Translations under genes and position numbers: made by a program
NCBI GenBank assembly: GCA_947579665.1
Contig: OX388348.1
Location: forward strand, 16,244,001 to 16,308,000
Reading direction: 5' to 3'
DNA length: 64,000 nt
Source of the DNA: Sympetrum striolatum
Taxonomy: Eukaryota; Arthropoda; Insecta; Odonata; Libellulidae
Part shown: positions 1-14,271 of the stretch, piece by piece
How the letters are laid out: each line of letters starts with the position of its first letter
How positions within the stretch are numbered: the stretch's first letter is position 1
The notes under the pieces: generated by a model
The model's input: the letters and a program-made list of their open reading frames with translations, nothing else
The model's database searches: none
Told to the model about the DNA's origin: nothing

Positions 1-3000
1 TAACGTCTGGGAATTTGTATACATGTATATATTACACATAGGTTTTTATATATACTTAGCTATATTAAAATTTGACTCCAATGTTATTACTGAGGAGTAA
101 CGTTAATTGACAGTTTTACAAGAAATTGACACACCGCCAGACATTAAGACTTTACTGTTGACCTGCAAATCTATTTATCCTTCAAACAGTTACAAATTTT
201 TGTAAGTAACACAAAAATTGTTAAATAAAGTCCCCACCTTAGCACGGTAAATTTAAAAGACCGCGGAAATGCACTTCCAAAGTAAAAGATATGTAAGTCA
301 AAAACTACCTAGGTGAGAAAATAAAACTGCATCATCTTTTAGATGATTATAAGAGCTTAAAGGGAATTGACGTTTGAAAACAATAGATATATTTCTTTAT
401 GAGCAACAGCTGGAAAACTAGAAATTTTGCATAATTTTTCAGATAGTTTTGTGTTGAAAAACCTCAGGCGAGAAAGCTACAAAGCAAAGAATGAAGCAGT
501 TAAATATTCTTTGTAGATGAATCAATTGCCCATAATGTAAAATATATCGGGAGTTTTATTATTGTTTATATTTTTTACAAATCATATGCAATTAACACCT
601 AAGGCCGCATCCAAAATAAATATCTTCAAATTTTTTTTTTTGTTAGCATCTATACAAACATCCTTTTTTACTTAATTTTTCATAAGGATCTTATTATGTA
701 GATTGTGTATGTCTAATATAAGGGTCATGACTGTATTATAGGATGAGTATCGGTATGTAGTCTTCAAGCTATTTTGAAAATCTTCCATTAATACCTAATT
801 AGTGCAACAAAATTAGAGAATCTTGACAGATATACGAAAATAAAAGACGAATAATGGTAAAACTATAGTTTTTCTATAAAAACATAAGTATTTCATTTAC
901 ATTCCACTATTAGTTTTAGGAGGCATGGTGAAAAAAACCTTGGAAATCTGGAAATTTTTCTAAAAATTTGGTATTCAATGCCATCTGGTGGGAAAACTAA
1001 GAAGTTTCAAGAATCTATATTGAGCTCATTTTGTAGACGATTTTATCCCTGCTATGAATATTTGTTCCAATTATAGGTCGAAACGACAGCCAAAAAGATA
1101 CAGAATGGGAACCAATGGTCTAAATTTTGACAATATAGAAAAACCCCCAATAAGAATTTTTTAGAGCGTGTTCCGATGAAAAACAACTAATTTTCTGAAT
1201 CTTCTTTTTTGAATAATACTATGTAGCAGGTGTAAGGACAATATGAAAATCTCCAATGTATTATTGGAGGCGTAAATATGCAAAGTATTTAAAAACATTT
1301 GAAAAGTTAACGTAAATGTGAAATTGGAACCACAAAACAAGAGAATCATCACTCATATACAAAAACAAAAGATAGACAGCGGTAAAACAATTCATTTTCT
1401 ATAAATTCAGATGTAATTTAATCATATTTTACTGCCAGTTTAGGATATAAAGACCAAAACCTCGAAAATCGAGAGATTTTTCATTAACATTGGTCTTCAA
1501 TGCCATCTTGTGGGAAAACCTAGAAGCGTAGAGAGATTTGATATTGCTTGTTTTGTGGAAAATTCTACCCCTCAGCTTCAAATGTTAATGAAATTAAAGA
1601 TCTGAACAAAATTTAAAAAGATAAAGAGCAATAACTGAAAGTCTGCATTTTGAAAAAGTCCAAAAACCACCATTTTGTTTTTTTGAGAAGGTTCCGGTCT
1701 AAAATTTCCAGTTTTTTGGAATTTTTCCACCTATCAATTTGGCTATTGAACATTCTCGAAAATTTCAAGTCTCTCACACAAGTGATTACATCTTGCAATT
1801 TATATGCATAAGTATATTACATTAATGGCTTTATATATACTTATGTATATTAAATTTTGACTCCGTTGATATTACTGAGGAGTAACGTTTATTCACAGTT
1901 TTACAAAAAAACTACGCACCGCCAGACATTATGACTTCACTGTTGACCTGAGAAAACTATTTATCCTTCAAACAGTTACAAATTTTTGTAACTACAACAA
2001 GAATTGATAAATTAATTCCTCTTCTTAGCGCGGGAAATTTAATGGACCGCGGAAATGCACTTCCAAAGTAAAAGATATGTAAACCACAAACTACCAAGGT
2101 GAGAAAATAAATATGTATCATGTTTTAGATGATTATAAGAGCTACAAGAGAAACGACGTTTGGGAACAATGGATATATTTGTTTATGAGCAACAGTTGAA
2201 AAATTATAAATTTTGCTTATTTTTTCAGATAGTTTTATGTTGTAGGTCCTCTGGCAGGATGCTACAAAGCATAGAATGAAGCATTTTAATGAATTTTGAA
2301 GATGAATCAATTACCTATAATGAACAATTACCCAGGAGTTTTCTTATAGTTTATACTTTTTACAAATCATATTCAACTAACACCTAAGGCGGCATCTAAG
2401 ATAAATATCATCGAATTTCATTTTTTGTCAGCATTTATGCAAAAAATCTTCTTTTTGCTAATTTTTCATAAGGATCTTATTATGTAGAATATCTATGTCC
2501 AATATCAGGGTCTTTTCTTTACTATAGGTTGGTTAACAGTATGTAGTGTTTGAGTCATTTCAAAAATCTTCAATTAATACGTAATTAGTGCAATAAAATC
2601 AGAGAATCTTGACACATATACGAAAACAAATGACAAATAATGGTAAAACTATAGTTTTTCTATACATAAAGATGTGTTTCACTTAAATTCCACTTTTAGT
2701 TTAGGAGGCATGGTGCAAAAACTTCGAAAATCGGGAAATTTTTCTACTAATTTGGTATTCAACGCCATCTGGTGGGAAAACTAAGAAGTGCCGAGAATTG
2801 CAATTGAGCTCATTTTGCAGACAATTTTTATCTCTGCTGTGAATATTCCTTCAACTCAAAGGTCGAAATGAAAGCCAAAAGATATGGAATGGGAACCAAA
2901 GGTCTCTGTTTGGAAAATATTGAAAAACCGCCATTTTGAATTTTTAAGGGCATGTTCCGGTGAAAAACATCCGATTTTCGGAATATTCCAATTTGTATCA

Positions 3001-3568
3001 TTATGTGTTGATGGTGTTATGACAATATGAAGGTCTCTAATGTATTATTAAAGGCATAAATATACGAGATATTTGAGAAATTTTGAAAGGTTTATGTAAA
3101 TGTTAAATTGACACCACAAAACCAGAGAATCATGACTCATATACAAAACGAAAGATAGACAGCGGTAAACTATTCATTTTCTATAATTTCAGGTGTATTT
3201 TATTCACATTTACTATCACTCTAGAAGTGAAGGTCCAAAAACCTCGAAAATCGTGAGATTTTTCACTCATTTTGATTTTCAACGCCATCTGGTGGGAAAA
3301 CCAAGAAGCGTAGAGGGATTTGATATAGCTTGTTTTGCAGAAAAATCTACCCCTAAGCTGCATATGTTCATTAAATTAGAGATCCGAAAGAAATTTAAAA
3401 AGATAAAGAGCAAAAACTGAAAGTCTGCATTTCGAAAAAGTCCAAAAACAGCCATTTTGTTTTTTATCAGCAGGTTCCGATAAAGAATATTCGGTTTTCG
3501 GAATTTTTCATCCGATGAACTTTGCCAAGGTACGTTCATGCATTACTTCATATCTCTAGCAAGAGTGG
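1..3568. repeat. Satellite unit 1 (A1 + B1)
   Basis: Monomer A spans 1-1785 and monomer B 1786-3568. By eye this unit differs from unit 2 at about seven positions only (near 1167, 2938, 3014, 3056, 3222, 3327 and 3537), roughly 99.8% identity. Six of these lie in the last ~630 bp. At those sites unit 3 sometimes agrees with unit 1 and sometimes with unit 2, so neither is simply the parent of the other. Confidence 0.95.
718..1770. repeat. Internal ~520 bp direct duplication inside each satellite monomer
   Basis: Within monomer A1, the segments ~718-1214 and ~1217-1770 align to each other. A landmark block reading GCCATCTGGTGGGAAAA or a close variant starts at 980, 1502, 2764 and 3284, that is at offsets of about 522, 1262 and 520, and the pattern repeats in the next unit from 4548. 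Each 1.78 kb monomer is therefore roughly 0.7 kb of unique sequence plus two diverged ~520 bp sub-repeats. Many second sub-repeats carry the palindrome CTCGAAAATCGAG just before the landmark. Confidence 0.85.
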
Positions 3569-6500
3569 TAACGTCTGGGAATTTGTATACATGTATATAT
3601 TACACATAGGTTTTTATATATACTTAGCTATATTAAAATTTGACTCCAATGTTATTACTGAGGAGTAACGTTAATTGACAGTTTTACAAGAAATTGACAC
3701 ACCGCCAGACATTAAGACTTTACTGTTGACCTGCAAATCTATTTATCCTTCAAACAGTTACAAATTTTTGTAAGTAACACAAAAATTGTTAAATAAAGTC
3801 CCCACCTTAGCACGGTAAATTTAAAAGACCGCGGAAATGCACTTCCAAAGTAAAAGATATGTAAGTCAAAAACTACCTAGGTGAGAAAATAAAACTGCAT
3901 CATCTTTTAGATGATTATAAGAGCTTAAAGGGAATTGACGTTTGAAAACAATAGATATATTTCTTTATGAGCAACAGCTGGAAAACTAGAAATTTTGCAT
4001 AATTTTTCAGATAGTTTTGTGTTGAAAAACCTCAGGCGAGAAAGCTACAAAGCAAAGAATGAAGCAGTTAAATATTCTTTGTAGATGAATCAATTGCCCA
4101 TAATGTAAAATATATCGGGAGTTTTATTATTGTTTATATTTTTTACAAATCATATGCAATTAACACCTAAGGCCGCATCCAAAATAAATATCTTCAAATT
4201 TTTTTTTTTGTTAGCATCTATACAAACATCCTTTTTTACTTAATTTTTCATAAGGATCTTATTATGTAGATTGTGTATGTCTAATATAAGGGTCATGACT
4301 GTATTATAGGATGAGTATCGGTATGTAGTCTTCAAGCTATTTTGAAAATCTTCCATTAATACCTAATTAGTGCAACAAAATTAGAGAATCTTGACAGATA
4401 TACGAAAATAAAAGACGAATAATGGTAAAACTATAGTTTTTCTATAAAAACATAAGTATTTCATTTACATTCCACTATTAGTTTTAGGAGGCATGGTGAA
4501 AAAAACCTTGGAAATCTGGAAATTTTTCTAAAAATTTGGTATTCAATGCCATCTGGTGGGAAAACTAAGAAGTTTCAAGAATCTATATTGAGCTCATTTT
4601 GTAGACGATTTTATCCCTGCTATGAATATTTGTTCCAATTATAGGTCGAAACGACAGCCAAAAAGATACAGAATGGGAACCAATGGTCTAAATTTTGACA
4701 ATATAGAAAAACCCCCAATAAGAATTTTTTAGAGTGTGTTCCGATGAAAAACAACTAATTTTCTGAATCTTCTTTTTTGAATAATACTATGTAGCAGGTG
4801 TAAGGACAATATGAAAATCTCCAATGTATTATTGGAGGCGTAAATATGCAAAGTATTTAAAAACATTTGAAAAGTTAACGTAAATGTGAAATTGGAACCA
4901 CAAAACAAGAGAATCATCACTCATATACAAAAACAAAAGATAGACAGCGGTAAAACAATTCATTTTCTATAAATTCAGATGTAATTTAATCATATTTTAC
5001 TGCCAGTTTAGGATATAAAGACCAAAACCTCGAAAATCGAGAGATTTTTCATTAACATTGGTCTTCAATGCCATCTTGTGGGAAAACCTAGAAGCGTAGA
5101 GAGATTTGATATTGCTTGTTTTGTGGAAAATTCTACCCCTCAGCTTCAAATGTTAATGAAATTAAAGATCTGAACAAAATTTAAAAAGATAAAGAGCAAT
5201 AACTGAAAGTCTGCATTTTGAAAAAGTCCAAAAACCACCATTTTGTTTTTTTGAGAAGGTTCCGGTCTAAAATTTCCAGTTTTTTGGAATTTTTCCACCT
5301 ATCAATTTGGCTATTGAACATTCTCGAAAATTTCAAGTCTCTCACACAAGTGATTACATCTTGCAATTTATATGCATAAGTATATTACATTAATGGCTTT
5401 ATATATACTTATGTATATTAAATTTTGACTCCGTTGATATTACTGAGGAGTAACGTTTATTCACAGTTTTACAAAAAAACTACGCACCGCCAGACATTAT
5501 GACTTCACTGTTGACCTGAGAAAACTATTTATCCTTCAAACAGTTACAAATTTTTGTAACTACAACAAGAATTGATAAATTAATTCCTCTTCTTAGCGCG
5601 GGAAATTTAATGGACCGCGGAAATGCACTTCCAAAGTAAAAGATATGTAAACCACAAACTACCAAGGTGAGAAAATAAATATGTATCATGTTTTAGATGA
5701 TTATAAGAGCTACAAGAGAAACGACGTTTGGGAACAATGGATATATTTGTTTATGAGCAACAGTTGAAAAATTATAAATTTTGCTTATTTTTTCAGATAG
5801 TTTTATGTTGTAGGTCCTCTGGCAGGATGCTACAAAGCATAGAATGAAGCATTTTAATGAATTTTGAAGATGAATCAATTACCTATAATGAACAATTACC
5901 CAGGAGTTTTCTTATAGTTTATACTTTTTACAAATCATATTCAACTAACACCTAAGGCGGCATCTAAGATAAATATCATCGAATTTCATTTTTTGTCAGC
6001 ATTTATGCAAAAAATCTTCTTTTTGCTAATTTTTCATAAGGATCTTATTATGTAGAATATCTATGTCCAATATCAGGGTCTTTTCTTTACTATAGGTTGG
6101 TTAACAGTATGTAGTGTTTGAGTCATTTCAAAAATCTTCAATTAATACGTAATTAGTGCAATAAAATCAGAGAATCTTGACACATATACGAAAACAAATG
6201 ACAAATAATGGTAAAACTATAGTTTTTCTATACATAAAGATGTGTTTCACTTAAATTCCACTTTTAGTTTAGGAGGCATGGTGCAAAAACTTCGAAAATC
6301 GGGAAATTTTTCTACTAATTTGGTATTCAACGCCATCTGGTGGGAAAACTAAGAAGTGCCGAGAATTGCAATTGAGCTCATTTTGCAGACAATTTTTATC
6401 TCTGCTGTGAATATTCCTTCAACTCAAAGGTCGAAATGAAAGCCAAAAGATATGGAATGGGAACCAAAGGTCTCTGTTTGGAAAATATTGAAAAACCGCC

Positions 6501-7136
6501 ATTTTAAATTTTTAAGGGCATGTTCCGGTGAAAAACATCCGATTTTCGGAATATTCCAATTTGTATCATTATGTGTTGATGCTGTTATGACAATATGAAG
6601 GTCTCTAATGTATTATTAAAGGCGTAAATATACGAGATATTTGAGAAATTTTGAAAGGTTTATGTAAATGTTAAATTGACACCACAAAACCAGAGAATCA
6701 TGACTCATATACAAAACGAAAGATAGACAGCGGTAAACTATTCATTTTCTATAATTTCAGGTGTATTTTATTCACATTTACTATCACTCTAGGAGTGAAG
6801 GTCCAAAAACCTCGAAAATCGTGAGATTTTTCACTCATTTTGATTTTCAACGCCATCTGGTGGGAAAACCAAGAAGCGTAGAGGGATTTGATAAAGCTTG
6901 TTTTGCAGAAAAATCTACCCCTAAGCTGCATATGTTCATTAAATTAGAGATCCGAAAGAAATTTAAAAAGATAAAGAGCAAAAACTGAAAGTCTGCATTT
7001 CGAAAAAGTCCAAAAACAGCCATTTTGTTTTTTATCAGCAGGTTCCGATAAAGAATATTCGGTTTTCGGAATTTTTCATCCGATGAACTTTGCCAAGGTA
7101 CGTTCGTGCATTACTTCATATCTCTAGCAAGAGTGG
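3569..7136. repeat. Satellite unit 2 (A2 + B2)
   Basis: Exact 3568 bp period after unit 1 and nearly identical to it. Such high identity over 3.5 kb implies very recent amplification or strong homogenisation of this pair. Confidence 0.95.
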
Positions 7137-10100
7137 TAACGTCTGGGAATTTGTATACATGTATATATTACACATAGGTTTTTATATATACTTAGCTATA
7201 TTAAAATTTGACTCCAATGTTATTACTGAGGAGTAACGTTAATTGACAGTTTTACAAGAAATTGACACACCGCCAGACATTAAGACTTTACTGTTGACCT
7301 GCAAATCTATTTATCCTTCAAACAGTTACAAATTTTTGTAAGTAACACAAAAATTGTTAAATAAAGTCCCCACCTTAGCACGGTAAATTTAAAAGACCGC
7401 GGAAATGCACTTCCAAAGTAAAAGATATGTAAGTCAAAAACTACCAAGGTGAGAAAATAAATCTGCATCATCTTTTAGATGATTATAAGAGCTTAAAGGG
7501 AAATGACGTTTGAGAACAATAGATATATTTCTTTATGAGCAACAGCTGGAAAACTAGAAATTTTGCATAATTTTTCAGATAGTTTTGTGATGAAAAACCT
7601 CAGGTGACAAAGCTACAAAGCGAAGAATGAAGCAGTTAAATATTCTTTGTAGATGAATCAATTGCCCATAATGTAAAATATATCGGGAGTTTTATTATTG
7701 TTTATATTTTTTACAAATCATATGCAATTAACACCTAATGCGCATCTGAAATAAATATCTTCAAATTTTTTTTTTGTCAGCATATATACAAACATCCTTT
7801 TTTACCTAATTTTTCATAAGGATCTTATTATGTAGATTGTGTATGTCTAATATAAGGGTCATTACTGTATTATAGGATGAGTAACGGTATGTAGTCTTCA
7901 AGCTATTTCGAAAATCTTCCATTATTACCTAATTAGTTCAACAAAATCAGAGAATCTTGACACATATACGAAAAGAAAAGACATATTATGGTAAAACTAT
8001 AGTATTTCTATAAAAACATAAGTATTTCATTTACATTCCACTTTTAGTTTTAGGAGGCATGATGAAAAAAAACCTTGGAAATCTGGAAATTTTTCTAAAA
8101 ATTTGGTATTCAATTCCGTATGGTGGGAAAACTAAGAAGTGTCAAGAATCTATATTGAGCTCATTTTGTAGACGATTTTATCCCTGCTATGAATATTTGT
8201 TCCAATTATATGTCAAAACGACAGCCAAAAAGATACGGAACGGGAACCAATGGTCTAAATTTGGAAAATATAGAAAAACCCCCTATTGGAATTTTTTAAG
8301 GCGTATTCCGATGAAAAACAACTAATTTTCTGAATCTTCTTTTTTGAATTATACTATGTAGCAGGTGTAAGGACATTATGAAGGTCTCCAATGTATTATT
8401 GGAGGCGTAAATATGCAAAGTATTTTAAAAAATTTGAAAAGTTAACGTAAATGTGAAATTGGCACCACAAAACAAGAGAAACATGACTCATATACAAAAA
8501 CAAAAGATAGACAGCGGTAAAACAATTCATTTTCTATAAATTCAGATGTAATTTAATCATATTTTACTGCCAGTTTAGGATATAAAGTCCAAAACCTCGA
8601 AAATCGAGAGATTTTTCATTAACATTGGTCTTCAACGCCATCTTCTGGGAAAACCAAAAGCGTAGAGAGATTCGATATTGTTTGTTTTGTAGAAAAATCT
8701 ACCCCTCAGCTGCAAATGTTCATAAAATTAAAGATCTAAACATAATTTAAAAAGATAAAGAGCAATAACTGAAAGTCTGTGTTTTGAAAAAGTCCAAAAA
8801 CCGCCATTTTGTTTTTTTGAGAATGTTCCGGTCTAAAATTTCCAGTTTTTTGGAATTTTTCCACCTATCAATTTTGCTTTTGATCATTCTTGAAAATTTC
8901 AAGTCCCTCACGCGAGTGATAACATCTTGCATTTATATACATAAGTATATTACATTAATGGCTTTATATATACTTAGGTATATTGAATTTTGACTCCGTT
9001 GTTATTACTGAGGAGTAATGTTAATTCACAGTTTTACAAAAAACCTACGCACCCCCAGACTTTAAGACTTCACTGTTGACCTGAGAAAACTATATATCCT
9101 TCAAACAGTTACAAATTTTTGTAACTACAACCAGAATTGATAAATTTAGATCTCTTCTTAGCGCGGGAAATTTAAAAGACCGCGGAAATGCACTTCCAAA
9201 GTAAAAGATATGTAAACCACAAACTACCAAGCTGAGAAAATAAATATGTATAAGGTTTTAGATGATTATGAGAGCTACAAGAGAAGCGACGTTTGGGAAC
9301 AATAGATATATTTGTTTATGAGCAACAGTTGAAAAATTATAAATTTTGCTTATTTTCTCTGATAGTTTTATGTTGTAGGTCCTCTGGCAGGATGCTACAA
9401 AGCATAGAATGAAGCATTTTAATGAATTTTGAAGATGAATCAATTACCTATAATGAACAATTACCCAGGAGTTTTCTTATAGTTTATACTTATTACAAAT
9501 CATATTCAACTAACACCTAAGGTGGCATCAAAGATAAATATCATCGAATTTCATTTTTTGTCAGCATTTATACAAAAAATCTTCTTTTCGCTTATTTTTC
9601 ATAAGGATCTTATTATGTAGAATATCTATGTCCAATATCAGGGTCTTTATTTTACTATAGGTTGGTTAACAGTATGTAGTGTTTGAATGATTTCAAAAAT
9701 CTTCAATTAATACGTAATTAGTGCAATAAAATCAGAGAATCTTGACACATATATGAAAAGAAAAGACAAATAATGGTAAAACTATAGTTTTTCTATACAT
9801 AAAGATGTGTTTCACTTACATTCCACTTTTAGTTTAAGAGGCATGGTGCAAAAACTTCGAAAATCGGAAATTTTTCTACTAATTTGGTATTCAACGCCAT
9901 CTGGTGGGAAAACTAAGAAGTGCCGAGAATTGCAATTGAGCTCATTATGCAGACATTTTTTTATCTCTGCTGTGAATATTCCTTCAACTCAAAGGTCGAA
10001 ATGAAAGCCAAAAGATATGGAATGGGAACCAAAGGTCTCTGTTTGGAAAATATTGAAAAACCGCCATTTTGAATTTTTAAGGGCGTGTTCCGCTGAAAAA

Positions 10101-10703
10101 CATCCAATTTTCTGAATCTTCCAATTTGTATCATTATATGTTGATGGTGTTATGACAATATGAAGGTCTCTCATGTATTATTAAAGGCGTAAATATACGA
10201 GATATTTGAGAAACTTTGAAAAGTTTATGTAAATGTAAAGTTGTCACCGCAAAACCAGAGAATCATGACTCATATACAAAACAAAAGATAGACAGCGGTA
10301 AACTATTCATTTTCTATAAATTAAGTTGTGTACTTTATTCACATTTACTATCACTTTAGGAGTGAAGGTCCAAAAACCTCGAAAATCGAGAGATTTTTCA
10401 CTCATTTTGATTTTCAACGCCATCTGGTGGGAAAACCAAGAAGCGTAGAGGGATTGAATATAGCTTGTTTTGCAGAAAAATCTACCCCTAAGCTGCATAT
10501 GTTCATTAAATTAGAGATCCGAAAGAAATTTAAAAAGATAAAGAGCAAAAACTGAAAGTCTGCATTTCGAAAAAGTCCAAAAACCGCCATTTTGTTTTTT
10601 ATCAGCAGGTTCCGATAAAGAATATCTGGTTTTCGGAATTTTTCCTCCGATGAACTTTGCCAAGGTACGTTCGTGCATTATTTCATATCTCTAGCAAGAG
10701 TGG
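7137..10703. repeat. Satellite unit 3 (A3 + B3)
   Basis: The unit is 3567 bp, with monomer A at 7137-8919 and B at 8920-10703. In sampled stretches it differs from units 1 and 2 at about 3-5% of positions, including small indels. It keeps the same A-B order and junction. Confidence 0.95.
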
Positions 10704-13700
10704 TAACGTCTGGGAATTTGCATACATGTAAATATTACACAAAGGCTTTTATATATACTTAGCTATATTAAAATTTGACTCCTATGTTATTACTGAGAAG
10801 TAACGTTAATTGACAGTTTTACAAGGAATTGACACACCGCCAGACATTAAGACTTTACTGTTGACCTGCAAATCTATCTATCCTTCAAACAGTTACAAAT
10901 TTTTGTAAGTAACACAAAAATTGTTAAATTAAGTCCCCTCCTTAGCACCGGAAATTTAAAAGACCGCGGAAATGCACTTCCAAAGTAAAAGATATGTAAG
11001 TCAAAAACTACCAAGGTGAGAAAATAAATCTGTATCATCTTTTAGATGATTATAAGAGCTTAAAGGGAAATGACGTTTGAGAACAATAGATATATTTCTT
11101 TATGAGCAACAGCTGGAAAACAAGAAATTTTGCATAATAGTTCAGATAGTTTTCTGTTGAAAAACCTCAGGCAAGAAAGCTACAAAGTGTAGAATGAAGC
11201 AGTTAAATGTTCTTTGTAGATGAATCAATTGCCCATAATGTAAAATATATCGGGAGTTTTATTAATGATTATATTTTTTACTAATCCTATGCAATTAACA
11301 CCTAAGGCCGCATCCGAAATAAATATCTTCAAATTTCTTTTTTTTAGTCAGCATCTATACAAACATCCTTTTTTACCTAATTTTTCATAAGGATCTTATT
11401 ATGTAGATTGTGTATGTCTAATATCAAGGTCATTACTGTATTATAGGATGAGTAACGGTATGTAGTCTTCAAGATATTTCGAAAATCTTTCATTAATACC
11501 AAAGTAGTGCAGCAAAATCAGAGAATCTTGACACATATACGAAAAGAAAAGACAAATAATGGTAAAACTATATTTTTTCTATAAAAACATAAGTATTTCA
11601 TTTACATTCCACTTTTAGTTTAGGAGTCATGGTGAAAAAAACCTTGAAAATCGGGAAATTTTTCAAAAAACTTGGTATTCGATGCCATCTGGTGGGAAAA
11701 TTAAGAAGTGTCAAGAATGTATATTGAGCTCATTTTGTAGACGATTTTATCCCTACTATGAGTATTTCTTCAAATTATAGGTCGAAACGAAAGCCAAAAA
11801 GATACTTTACCGGAACCAGTGGTCTAAATTTGGAAAATATAGTAAAAAGGAATTTGGAATTTTTTAGAGCGGGTTTCGGTGAAAAACAAATAATTTTCTT
11901 AATCTTCTTTTTTGAATAATACTATGTAGCAGGTGTAAGGACAATATGAAGGTCTCCAATGTATTATTGGAGGCGTAAATTTGCGAAGTATTTAAAAAAA
12001 TTTGAACAGTTAATGTGAATGTGAAATTGGCACCACAAAACCAGAGAATCATGATTCATATACAAAAACAAAAGATAGACAGCGGTAAAACAATTCATTT
12101 TCTATAAATTCAGATGTAATTTAATCACATTTTGCTATCAGTTTAGGAGGGAAAGACCAAAAGCCTCGAAAATCGAGAGATTTTTCATAAAATTTTTTCT
12201 TCAACGCCATCTTGTGGGAAAACCAAGAAGCGTAGAGAGATTCGATATAGCTTGTTTTGTAGAAAAATCTACCCCTCAGCTGCAAATGTTCATGAAATTA
12301 AAGATCCGAGTCAAATTAAAAAAGATAAAGAGCAAAAACTGAAGGTCTGCATTTTGAAAAAGTACAAAAACCGCCATTTTGTTTTTTGAGAAGGTTCCGG
12401 TCGAAAATTTCTAGTTTTCGGAATTTTTCCTCGTATCAATTTGGCCATTGAACATTCTTGAAAATTTCAAGTCTCTTACACAAGTTATAACATCTTGCAA
12501 TTTATGTACATAAGTATATTACATTAAGGGCTTTATATATACTCAGATATATTAAATTTTGACTCCCTTGTTATTACTGACGAGTAAGGTTAATTGACAG
12601 TTTTACAAAAAAATGACGCACCGCCAGACATTTAGACTTCACGGTTGACCTGAGAAAACTATTTATCCTTCAAACAGATATAAATTTGTGTAAACACTAC
12701 AAACATTAATTCCCCTCCTTAGCACGGGAAATTTAAAAGATCGCGGAAACGCACTTACGAAGTAAAACACATGTAAGTCACAAACTACGAAAGGTGAGAA
12801 TATAAAGTCTGTATTATATTTTAGTGAATTATATGGGCTACAGGAGAATCATCAATTAAGATCAATAGATACATTTTTTTATGAGCAACAGCTGGAAAAC
12901 TAGAAATTTTGCATAATTTTTCAGATAGTTTTGTGTTGAAAAACCTCAGGCGAGAAAGCTACAAAGCGAAGAATGAAGCAGTTAAATATTCTTTGTAGAT
13001 GAATCAATTGCCCACAATGAGCAATCAATCAGGAGTTTTATTATTGTTTAAATTTTTTACAAATCATATGCAATTAACCTAAGGTGGCATCCGAGCTAAA
13101 TATCTTCAAATTTTATTTTTTTTGTCAGCGTCTATACAAAAATTTCTTGTTTTCGCTAATTTTTCATAATAGATTTTTTATCTAGTATGAAAGATTAGAT
13201 TTTTTATGTCCAATATCAGGGTCATTACTGTTTTATAGGATGCGTAACGGTATGTAGTCTTCAAAATATTTCGAAAATCTTGCATTAATACCAAAAGGGC
13301 GCCACAAAATCAGAGAATCATGACACATATACAATAAAAAGACAAATAACGGTAAAACTATAGTTTTTCTATACAAACAGACGTATTTTACTTACATTCC
13401 TCGTTTAGTTTTGGAGCAATGGTGCAAAAACCTCGAAAATCGGGAAATTTTTCACCAAATGTGTTATTCAACGCCATCTGGTAGGAAAACTAAGAAGCGT
13501 GGAGAAATTTAATTGTGCTCGTTTTGTTGATGGTTCTATTTCTATTGTGAATACGTCTTTAAATTTAATATCGAAATGAAAGCCAAAAAGAAACAGAGTG
13601 GGAACCAAAAGTCTGCATTTCGAAAAAGTTGAGACACCGCCATTTTGAATTTTTTTGGGCAGGTTCCTGTCAAAAACATATGGTTTTCTGAATCTTCTTT

Positions 13701-14271
13701 TTTGATAATATTATGTAGCATGTGTAAGGCCTATTTCAGGGTCTCTACTGTATTATTGGAGGCGTAACAGTACGAAGTATTTGAGAAATTTTGAAAATTT
13801 TATGTAAATGTGAAATTGGCACCACAAAACCAGAGAATCATGACACATATACGAAAACAAAAGTTAGACAGCGGTAAAACTATACATGTTCTATAAAATC
13901 AGCTGTATTTCATTCACATTTCACTATTAGTTTAGGAGCGAAGTTCCAAATACCTCGAAAATCGAGAGATTTTTCACTAAATTTGGTATTCAACCCCATC
14001 TGGTGGGAATATTAAGAAGCGTAGAGAGATTCGGTATAGCTCGTTTTGTAGAAAAATCTATCCTTAAGCTGTTATTGTTCATCAAATTCCAGATCCCAAC
14101 GTAAGTTAAGAAGATACGGAGCGTAAACCAAAGGTCTGCATTTCGAAAAGGACGGAAAACCGTCATTTTTTTCGGAGGGTTCCGTTAAAAATTTTCCGGT
14201 TTTTGGAATTTTCCCCCGATCGATTTGCCAGGGAACGTTCTTGAAAATTTTCAAGTCTCTAGCACGAGCGA
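10704..14271. repeat. Satellite unit 4, divergent edge copy (A4 + B4)
   Basis: Monomer A is 10704-12487 and B is 12488-14271. A4 is moderately diverged from A1-A3. B4 is the most diverged monomer and is a mosaic: most of it aligns as a distant B type, but 12878-13013 is almost identical to the A monomer of units 1 and 2. Divergence at the boundary of an array is expected where homogenisation is weak. Confidence 0.93.

Noticed and set aside
3193..3420. A 75-codon frame conserved in three satellite units (3193, 6761, 10328)
   Set aside because: The frame recurs because the DNA recurs. Unit 4 lacks it, the translation is rich in K and F without a motif, and changes between copies are not biased to synonymous sites.
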